Of a DNA stretch of 64,000 nucleotides, positions 58,201-64,000 are shown in pieces. Numbering within the stretch: the stretch's first letter is position 1; the number at the start of each line of letters is the position of its first letter. The DNA comes from Calothrix sp. PCC 7103 (GTDB lineage Bacteria; Cyanobacteriota; Cyanobacteriia; Cyanobacteriales; Nostocaceae). The notes beneath the pieces are model-generated. The model was not told the DNA's origin and searched no databases. It saw only the letters and a list, made by a program, of their open reading frames with translations. The translations under genes were made by a program, and so were the position numbers. The stretch is taken from contig NZ_KB217478.1 in assembly GCF_000331305.1 (NCBI RefSeq), positions 6,497,646 to 6,561,645 of the forward strand, given 5' to 3'.

Positions 58201-58740
58201 AACGTCAACTTCCAACATGTGACCAACAGTATCGACAATTGTTTGTAAAATTTGCCGATAATCAAGGGCACTGCGAATTGTATTTGTAACCGTATTAAGT
58301 AGCGACTCTTGACGCAGCGTTCGCGTTAATTCGCGCGTGCGAGCTTTGAGAACATTGTGAGTGTCCAAAGCTTGACGTACCACTGCCTTTAGCTCTTCTG
58401 CTTCCCACGGTTTTGTAACATATTTAAATACTTTACCAGCATTAATAGCCTCTACCAAGTCTTCGACATCGGTATAGCCAGTTAAAATAATCCGAATAAT
58501 ATCGGGATATTGTGTAGCTGTCAGACTTAAAAATTCTGTCCCGCTCATCATTGGCATTCGTTGGTCAGAGATGATAACTGATATATCTCCTTCAATAGCC
58601 AACAATTCGAGCGCGTCAGGCCCTGAATTTGCTTTCATCACCTTGTATTCGCGATAGAAGGTGCGATAAAGCAAGTCAAGATTGTCGGGTTCGTCGTCAA
58701 CGACTAAAATTTTTGGCTTACTGTTTACTTGGGATTTCAT
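55300..58740 (-). CDS. cyaC: CyaC-type adenylate cyclase with kinase and receiver domains
   Basis: 1146 residues. Receiver 1 (about 9-125; ISDQRMPMMSG), two GAF domains (about 150-320 and 340-500), HisKA (ISHEFRTPITLIQ), HATPase (LLSNAMKFTP, DTGIGI, GSGLGLALV), receiver 2 (about 775-890; VTDLMMPLVTG) and a class III cyclase (about 940-1135). The cyclase has both metal aspartates (LFSDIVGFT and DKFMGDAILALFG) and the adenine-selecting Lys/Asp pattern (VDKFMGD, RADYTAIGPSVNIAARL). Domain order and length match CyaC of filamentous cyanobacteria, where phosphorelay controls cAMP synthesis. No membrane segment. The preceding 700 bases are non-coding. Confidence 0.92.
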   Translation of the reverse strand: MKSQVNSKPKILVVDDEPDNLDLLYRTFYREYKVMKANSGPDALELLAIEGDISVIISDQRMPMMSGTEFLSLTATQYPDIIRIILTGYTDVEDLVEAINAGKVFKYVTKPWEAEELKAVVRQALDTHNVLKARTRELTRTLRQESLLNTVTNTIRSALDYRQILQTIVDTVGHMLEVDVCLLRPFLNGQLADESFIYQKAPFNADHPNEDNNISLLRETVWETREVQVINDVNSDERIQSQATTSSRAEAFSVSNISSSLVVPLILRQELMAVLALHQCGESRMWSEDEVKLVVMVADQAALALSQAYAYEQVRALAKREALINTITSAIRSSLNQQDIFAAITQQLGQALQVNGCVLSLWTEEDEYVHCVGLYESNEVNSDDTIQNDVSLVSLYELPQSSAPIKENPILQHMLRTLEPVVVTDMNNCPPELSGFELPLRGRSRSLIVVPLLADGKSIGSITLREDNRARKWLPSEIELASSVAAQAAIAVQQSRLYQKTREQAERLLELDKQKTEFFQNISHEFRTPITLIQGPLESAVAAKEGLSYAQSIIALRNSRRLLRLVNQLLDLQRLDAGRMQPTFRKCDLVEFTSQIVESFRTYCEKKGLQLISNLVQCPTVYLDMEKFDKVLYNLLSNAMKFTPHGGIISVSLVSNKQNCILQVRDTGIGIVTEQLPHLFERFRQAEGSENRSYEGSGLGLALVKELVELHGGEVTVNSVYGEGTTFTISLLAGTEHLPADRVVDAPAELNINRASVELADLELMDVDETPTGAYEFSGATEIPLTGHTILVVDDNPDLRGYVSGILRASGYTVHTARNGAEGFKNAQKIQPSLIVTDLMMPLVTGLEMIGMIRGDSMLKGTPVILLTAKIDEETRIAGTELGADAYLAKPFNDRELLAEVRNLVALKENERRVLELNTYLTESVLQRFLPPALVQKAAAGDLVLDLRPEPRLITVLFSDIVGFTQLSNTLRSRKVAELLNEYLEAMTRVVFDNGGTVDKFMGDAILALFGAPEELTPNEQVRRSINTARAMLRSLDKLNERWRQQGIFDTDGRSEVQFRCGIHQGTAVVGMFGSSERADYTAIGPSVNIAARLQQAAKPGTILASAAVADYLQDEEIIKGSSLELKGVDETVLTFVVTPEVVANR

Positions 58741-59444
58741 GCACCGCTAACCTTACGCAAGGGTATTTGGATAATGAACTTACTGCTACTGTAATGGGAC
58801 TTAGAGAAGTTAAGGGTATCGCAGAGCAAAACGACTAATTCGTCAATATATTTACATGACTGCATTTGAAGAAAGCACGTGTTCACGTTTATTTACCCCA
58901 GAAAGCCGTCGAAGTTATAGACTCGTAGCGGTGTACACGTATATAGCTCAGAACCTGTGTTACCCCTATATATAACGCCTGCCAATTAATTTACCTCCAC
59001 ATAAATAAAAGTTCAACCGGACGTACAGCAGTGAAGACTATTCGTCTGACCAAACGCTATATCCCGCATATTAAGTTTTCCCGCTATAGCCTCAAGACTA
59101 ACATTTACCCACTAATTTTATTTATCTAAACATCTCTAAGTAAAAAATCTTACAATTATAGCGGATGCAATCAAGTATATTATTAGACAATAGTCTTTAC
59201 CAATTTAGCAACTACTCGCGCGCTTTGGGCAATTCAAGAAACCTGTTTTGTTAAAGAAACCAGGTTTCTGGCTTATTTTGACGTAATATTGTGAGGAGGG
59301 GCAAACAATAAAATTCGTGCCTGGTTATAATTATTGTTTAGCTTCTCAACAGTTGATGCTCCTTGCCAGTTTTGTAAAATCATCACCTAACTAACTTTGA
59401 CACCCTGGTTTTCAGACTCATCTCACAAACGACCCGATACCTCT
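58741..59444. other. 704-bp divergent intergenic region
   Basis: Upstream DNA of cyaC (minus) and the GNAT gene (plus). It contains a palindromic AGAAACCAGGTTTCT (about 59255-59269) preceded by a related AGAAACCTG (59238-59246); similar 'AAACC.GGTTT' elements appear near 33480 and 33545. No gene or RNA was recognised. Regulatory DNA for cyaC is probable but no site can be named. Confidence 0.55.
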
Positions 59445-59999
59445 ATGAATGCTGACTCTTGGGGGCGCCAGTTCCAAGTACGCGCCGCGTATGCAGACGA
59501 TTTGAATGATGTTGCTCAAATCATTACTGAGAGTTTTCATTCACCCAGTGCCTTTTGGGGATGGACTTTGCCCCTGTTACGCTTGGGTATTTACGAAGAT
59601 TTAAGACACCGTTTGGCATCATCTGCACCACATCAGCTTTGTTTAGTGGCAGTTGATATAGCAAATACCAACAATACCAAGGCTGGAACCGTCGAATTAG
59701 GTGTGCGTTACAATGATGCTTGGGGACAGAAAAGTAAAAGCTTTGTTTATTTATCCAATTTAGCGGTACATCCAAATTACCGTCGCCAAGGTGTTGGCTC
59801 TAGTTTGCTTGCAAATTCCGAAAAGCTTGCTCTTAGATGGGGGTTTCAAGATATATATCTCCACGTCTTGGAAACTAACCATACTGCGCGGCAACTTTAC
59901 TTTAAGCTTGGATATCGTGTACATAAAGTCGAAACAGGTTGGAATCTATTCTTCTTCAAACGGGCGCCGCAAATTCTCTTGCATAAGCGCTTGAGTTAG
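59445..59999 (+). CDS. GNAT N-acetyltransferase
   Basis: About 184 residues from ATG 59445 (MNADSWGRQFQVRAAYADDL); an in-frame TTG at 59397 would add 16 residues. The GNAT core is clear: strand VYLSNLAVHPNYRRQGVGSS with the acetyl-CoA loop RRQGVG, then LHVLETNHTARQLYFKLGYR. The substrate could be a protein N-terminus or a small amine; it cannot be inferred. It stands alone between two long non-coding stretches. Confidence 0.87.
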   Translation: MNADSWGRQFQVRAAYADDLNDVAQIITESFHSPSAFWGWTLPLLRLGIYEDLRHRLASSAPHQLCLVAVDIANTNNTKAGTVELGVRYNDAWGQKSKSFVYLSNLAVHPNYRRQGVGSSLLANSEKLALRWGFQDIYLHVLETNHTARQLYFKLGYRVHKVETGWNLFFFKRAPQILLHKRLS

Positions 60000-60849
60000 C
60001 ATAGTCATACGATAAATATTAAATTAATATTAAATTTTATTTGTAGAAGATATCACACCTCATCTATAGATATATGTAGATATGTATTTTTTAACTTATA
60101 AAGTCAGTATTATGTCTGAGCAACAATGAAATATTGTTAAGTATGATTAATTTAGCACGTCATCAGGGGTTGGATAGCACATACTTATCTATCTAAGGTC
60201 GTAGAGAACCTTGAAAACAACGTCAAAATTATCACGATGGGTATTGGTGTCATGTAATACTGATGTTTCGTTGAAATTGCTAGTTACAGTTGATGCGACA
60301 ATTTGAGCATGTCCAAGTATAAAAGTTTTTATTAATCTTGATATGCTTTATCTTTACTTTACACAATTGCACAATTCCTATGAAGACACATTGAATTTTT
60401 TACCGTTGAAAATCAATCTTGGTTCTGTTAAAAATCTACCCTGGCTCTGGTATCGTAATCCTTCTTAAAGGAGATGTAATTTATAACTAAATAGTAAACC
60501 AGGACTGGATTTCATCAAATATCCGTATTGTCATCAGTAAAATTACGTGAAAAAAAATTGCAATTTCTCACAGTAACTTTGTAATCTAGATATTCAACTT
60601 TATAAAAACTTTAAGGAAAAACCCTTATGTCTCAAGACAAAAGTAATCAAATCTCATAGAATAAGATTATTCAACTGTTTAAAAAGTTTGATTAATTCTG
60701 ATTCGACTTGAATAAATTAGGAAAATATTGATAATAATAAAAACTCAGCTTCATATATAGCTTCGAGTTGTAATAAAAGTTCACGCTCTTTGCCGATTAC
60801 ATAAACATTAAAAAACATCGATAGCCAAAAATAAAGCTATCAGGCTACT
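60000..60849. other. 850-bp non-coding region
   Basis: No gene of normal length. A short frame at 60627-60659 (MSQDKSNQIS, then TAG) has an AAGGAAAA ribosome-like box and reads on after the stop as NKIIQLFKKFD, so it may be the start of a lost gene. AAAGGAGATG occurs at about 60467-60476 without a frame. The 850-base length and a mixed-composition stretch at 60150-60480 leave room for a small RNA or a long 5' leader, but I cannot fold or identify one. Confidence 0.45.
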
Positions 60850-61374
60850 ATGGTATCAACTTATTATCCTGACACCAGTTTTCTCGAATATCTTGTAACA
60901 CCAGACGGTTGTGAGCAATTTTATGGTTCGGACATTCTGGCAATGTTACACAGCGGAAAGGTTTTGACGGTAAATAGCAAAAGACGGAATGGTTTAATAT
61001 TGTTCAAACGTTATCACGCTGAATTTGCCGGACCTGGCGCCGCCGTTGGTGGTGACTATGACCGCGATTGTCTCGGTGCCCTAGCGATTGGTAATCTTTC
61101 TTTACTAAGCCCTGAAACCCATGAAGAACGCCAAAAAGCTTATCTGATTAGGCGCCAGTGGATTCGACTAATCAGGCAAATTACAGAGTCTTCATTAGCT
61201 TCTAAACGAGTAATAAAGATTCTCGACCAATTTGAACAATATTTTCCATCAGAAATGGTATCTCAACTACCAGATGAAGCATTTGCACTATTAGTAGGCG
61301 TATTACCACAGACAGTAGCAAACGTGCGTCATTCTGTTAATGATAATGATATAGAAGATAAATACGACTATTAA
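60850..61374 (+). CDS. Hypothetical protein with possible C-terminal helix-turn-helix
   Basis: 174 residues. I do not recognise the family. The N-terminal half (FLEYLVTPDGCEQFYGSDIL, then LTVNSKRRNGLILFKRYHAE) is mixed alpha/beta and could be a small sensor-like fold. The segment GPGAAVGGDYDRDCLGALAI is glycine- and acid-rich. The C-terminal part, FPSEMVSQLPDEAFALLVGV followed by LPQTVANVRHS, resembles the recognition region of Crp-type helix-turn-helix domains. It could be a transcription regulator (inference, weak). It has a long non-coding upstream region and converges with hisC. Confidence 0.6.
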   Translation: MVSTYYPDTSFLEYLVTPDGCEQFYGSDILAMLHSGKVLTVNSKRRNGLILFKRYHAEFAGPGAAVGGDYDRDCLGALAIGNLSLLSPETHEERQKAYLIRRQWIRLIRQITESSLASKRVIKILDQFEQYFPSEMVSQLPDEAFALLVGVLPQTVANVRHSVNDNDIEDKYDY

Positions 61375-61433
61375 GATTATTTAATATAAAATCATAAAAT
61401 AATAAATAATTCTAAAGACTTATCTACCCAAAC

Positions 61434-62576
61434 TTAGATTTCAAATTCATCTAAAACACTTTTCATCCTCATCAAAGTATTAGCATTTTCTACAGGAGTT
61501 CCAATAGTAATTCGTAAACCCCCCCCAGTTTGACGTACTAGAGTGCCCCGAACAAGCAATTGCTTAGTTAAACTCGTTAATAAATCATCAATTTTGACCG
61601 TATTGCTTATTTTTGTCCGTAAATAAATAAAATTTGCTGCGCTATCCCACACTTTCAGTTGCGTGAATTGTTTTAAACCAAATTGTAGTTTTTTTCGCTC
61701 GCTAATCGTTTCAGGTATTGTATTAAGTAGTAAGTCTCGATTTTGAATTGCGAGTAGTGCAGCCGCGATAGAGAAACTAGGAAGATTATAAGGTAAACGG
61801 ACTTTTTCGAGAACGGATATCAATTCCGGATGAGCAATACAATATCCCACACGCATCGCAGCAAGTCGAAAAGCTTTAGAAAACGTCCGCATCACTACCC
61901 AGTTGGAGTGTGAGTGTAATTCCGACACTAAGGTATTCTGACTAAACTCAAAATAAGCTTCGTCAATAACTATTAAGATATTAGGTGATATACTTTTAAT
62001 CCAAGATAATTCGTTTTCACTTAATGCGTTTGCAGTGGGAGAATTAGGGTGAACGACAAAAATAGCCCGAATTGGTGGATTTTGGTCACTTTGGAGTGCA
62101 ACTGTAGCCGCATCTAAATCAATTTCAAAAGTTTCCTTATTTCTACCAACTGTTACAACATTAATTCCCAACGTTTGCGCTAAAATACCATACATCGAAA
62201 ACGTTGGATTTGCAACTAATATTGAGCCGTTACCACCAACGCAGCTAGCAATTAACAGTGAACGTATCAATTCATCTGAACCATTTCCGACAGATATATT
62301 AGATGCTGTAATAAATGGCGCCGTAGCAGTTTCATTAACATATTCGGCAATTGCCCGCTTCAGTTCTTCGTGTCCCCCATCTGGGTAACGATTTGTTTCA
62401 ATGACTTGTTCATAAGTCCAAGCGAGTTTTTGCTTCAACTCTACTGGCAAATCGTAAGGACTTTCATTAGTATCAAGTCTATCGAACACAGTTGCAACTG
62501 GTTCGGAGCTATTACTTCCAGGATGTGGTTTGTAAGCACTGAACTGCGCGAGGTCTTGACGAATATAAGGAAGCAT
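61434..62576 (-). CDS. hisC: Histidinol-phosphate aminotransferase
   Basis: 380 residues, class I/II PLP-dependent aminotransferase of the histidine pathway (imidazole-acetol phosphate to histidinol phosphate). Motifs: [12 protein letters not shown] near the N-terminus, [37 protein letters not shown] and the PLP Lys234 in [17 protein letters not shown], ending with the Arg of LRITIGTP that binds substrate phosphate. The length is typical. Cyanobacteria often have two hisC copies, so the exact role (histidine versus other) is the usual uncertainty. Stop and start are separated from neighbours by about 50 bases on either side. Confidence 0.92.
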   Translation of the reverse strand: MLPYIRQDLAQFSAYKPHPGSNSSEPVATVFDRLDTNESPYDLPVELKQKLAWTYEQVIETNRYPDGGHEELKRAIAEYVNETATAPFITASNISVGNGSDELIRSLLIASCVGGNGSILVANPTFSMYGILAQTLGINVVTVGRNKETFEIDLDAATVALQSDQNPPIRAIFVVHPNSPTANALSENELSWIKSISPNILIVIDEAYFEFSQNTLVSELHSHSNWVVMRTFSKAFRLAAMRVGYCIAHPELISVLEKVRLPYNLPSFSIAAALLAIQNRDLLLNTIPETISERKKLQFGLKQFTQLKVWDSAANFIYLRTKISNTVKIDDLLTSLTKQLLVRGTLVRQTGGGLRITIGTPVENANTLMRMKSVLDEFEI

Positions 62577-62624
62577 AGAAAATTTTTTGAAATTTTGCCC
62601 AATTGAATTTGCAATTATACATGT

Positions 62625-63260
62625 TTACTGCAATTGACAAAACCGTGAAATTGCTTCCTTTATATTATCGACTACATCATACATTACGTGGTCGCTATCT
62701 AGTTCCACCAATTCAACTGTATGACGTTTACGTGCAAAGTCGCGACTAGCTTGAATTGGGATAACTTCATCATTAATACCATGCAATATCAAAGTCGGTA
62801 TGGGGCGCCGTAATTTATCTTCTTGATACAGTGCCGCATCTGTAATGAAATCGTAATGTAAAGGTAACTCGCGCATTTCGCCATAATGGTAGACCATCAT
62901 ATATTTAGTTTGGCGCCAACGTTGAAGCTTTTCTTCACCAAGTTTGGGTATCCAATGCGATAAAAAGCCAAAAGCAGGTGCGAGTAAAACTAAACGCTGG
63001 ACAAAAATATGATTCTCTGCTAATAATGCTGCGGTTAAACCTCCTAAGCTTGAGCCAATAAGCGTTACAGGTGTAGAGTCTCTAGGAAATTCTTTCTCAA
63101 CTTGTTTGAGTTGACGTGTAATAGTTAAGTGCGAAAAATCCCCGTTATTTAAATCAGGTATTCTGATATTTACATGTAAATTCGCAAGATATGACTGAAT
63201 ATCGCGCGCTTTAGCTGAATTTGGGCTAGATGCAAACCCGTGCAGGTAGATATATTGCAT
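62625..63260 (-). CDS. YqiA/YcfP-type alpha/beta hydrolase
   Basis: About 211 residues from ATG 63258-63260 (MQYIYLHGFASSPNSAKARD). The HGF.SSP.S.K start is characteristic of the YqiA esterase family. The nucleophile elbow is LIGSSLGGLTAALLAE, the acid lies in LILHGINDEVIPI, and the His is in LDSDHVMYD. Probably a cytoplasmic esterase; substrate unknown. It is 33 bases downstream of the partial glutathione reductase gene on the same strand, so they may be co-transcribed. Confidence 0.87.
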   Translation of the reverse strand: MQYIYLHGFASSPNSAKARDIQSYLANLHVNIRIPDLNNGDFSHLTITRQLKQVEKEFPRDSTPVTLIGSSLGGLTAALLAENHIFVQRLVLLAPAFGFLSHWIPKLGEEKLQRWRQTKYMMVYHYGEMRELPLHYDFITDAALYQEDKLRRPIPTLILHGINDEVIPIQASRDFARKRHTVELVELDSDHVMYDVVDNIKEAISRFCQLQ

Positions 63261-63293
63261 AACGAAAATGGTGGGCAATACCCACCATACAAA

Positions 63294-64000
63294 TTATCTC
63301 ATTGTGACAAATTCTTCTGCGGCTGATGGGTGAATACCAACAGTCGCGTCGAAGTCTTTTTTCGTGGCGCCCATTTTGACTGCGATAGCTATACCTTGGA
63401 TAATTTCGGCAGCATCGTCACCTACCATATGCGCGCCTAATACTTTATCGGTATTACTATCTACAATTAACTTCATCATTGTACGTTCGTCGGCTCCTGG
63501 TAGGGTGTAGTACATGGGGCGGAAACTAGTTTTGAAGATTTTGACGTTATCTCCGTATTTACCTCTAGCTTGTTCTTCGGTTAATCCCACAGTTGCCGCT
63601 TCGGGTGTGGAGAATACGGCAGTAGCGACATCTTCATGACTAAATACACGACGGTTATTACCGAATTCACTGTCAGCAAAAGCACGTCCTTCACCAATAG
63701 CTACTGGAGTTAGGTTAATTCTATCCGTAACATCACCGACAGCGTAAATGTTTTCTTGGGAAGTTTGGCTATATTCATTAACGGCGATAGCGTTCATTGT
63801 GCTATAACCTGGTCCCTCAATTGAACCTTGTACTAAATTAACTCCAGCATTTTCTAAACCTAATCCTTCAACGTTAGGCGCCCGTCCCGCAGCAATTAAA
63901 AATACATCGGCATTTATTGGTGCCAAATTTTCATCAGATAAAGTTAACTTCAAACCGTCGCCATCTTTCTCAACCTGTTTGACAATATTATTGCGAATCA
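63294..64000 (-). CDS. gor: Glutathione-disulfide reductase, 3' part
   Basis: The C-terminal about 235 residues of a pyridine-nucleotide disulfide oxidoreductase; the start lies beyond 64000. Visible are the NAD(P) domain end DVFLIAAGRAPNVEGLGLEN, the FAD-binding motif NIYAVGDVTDRINLTPVAIG, and the dimerisation domain with the active-site His-Glu pair in VGIHPSAAEEFVTMR. This C-terminus fits glutathione reductase better than dihydrolipoamide or mercuric reductase. The frame continues past the right edge (NNIVKQVEKDGDGLKLTLSD). The redox-active CxxxxC is outside the window, so the enzyme name rests on the C-terminal half. Confidence 0.87.
   Translation of the reverse strand, partial: IRNNIVKQVEKDGDGLKLTLSDENLAPINADVFLIAAGRAPNVEGLGLENAGVNLVQGSIEGPGYSTMNAIAVNEYSQTSQENIYAVGDVTDRINLTPVAIGEGRAFADSEFGNNRRVFSHEDVATAVFSTPEAATVGLTEEQARGKYGDNVKIFKTSFRPMYYTLPGADERTMMKLIVDSNTDKVLGAHMVGDDAAEIIQGIAIAVKMGATKKDFDATVGIHPSAAEEFVTMR

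Overview
The window reads as chromosomal DNA of a filamentous, probably heterocyst-forming cyanobacterium (Nostocales-like). The basis is low GC, a CyaC-type sensor adenylate cyclase, a TIGR02921-type PEP-CTERM membrane protein, a two-partner-secretion haemagglutinin, a DUF1400 hydrolase, an unusual density of two-component genes, and several small dispersed repeats typical of this group. The hexamer GGCGCC occurs about 105 times by hand count (chance expectation about 4). The usual cyanobacterial palindrome HIP1 (GCGATCGC) was seen only once, inside ppk2.

Layout. 0-8.1 kb: a minus-strand signalling operon, MFS transporter > REC/winged-helix/HPt/REC/REC regulator > multi-PAS kinase > REC-GAF-PAS kinase > a regulator cut by the window edge. 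The two kinases share a near-identical 1.05-kb 3' part. 8.1-13.6 kb: a kinase remnant and a haemagglutinin gene broken by an ISAzo13-like element, which itself carries a 125-bp MITE. 13.8-27.5 kb: accessory region with the VIT/vWA PEP-CTERM protein, a stand-alone carrier-thioesterase didomain, a GH65 phosphorylase, a phosphotransferase, ppk2, an EVE protein, an orphan double-glycine leader peptide, and several decayed genes (C5 methyltransferase, phosphodiester glycosidase, HNH nuclease, haemagglutinin).

27.8-34.2 kb: a plus-strand run of hydrolase, exported TPR-CHAT protein, NarL-type kinase, membrane-anchored DHp-like protein lacking the phospho-accepting His, and NarL-type regulator. 34.3-47.9 kb: mixed housekeeping and conserved genes (TerB-like, retropepsin-like protease, two vWA proteins, truB, PD-(D/E)XK-like protein, DUF1400 hydrolase, Eis-like acetyltransferase, thioredoxin-like secreted protein, ligA). 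48.0-51.8 kb: two more kinases in a block without GGCGCC. 52.0-64 kb: codA, tRNA-Gly(UCC), a TonB-like protein with a coding minisatellite, cyaC, a GNAT enzyme, an unknown protein, hisC, a YqiA-like esterase and a partial glutathione reductase.

The strongest system-level candidate is the CHAT / NarL kinase / pseudo-DHp / NarL regulator group at 29.3-34.2 kb. Other points of interest are the GGCGCC signature, the recombining kinase pair, the nested transposition in the haemagglutinin gene, the orphan carrier-thioesterase and the orphan bacteriocin-like precursor. No CRISPR array, rRNA or prophage was seen.
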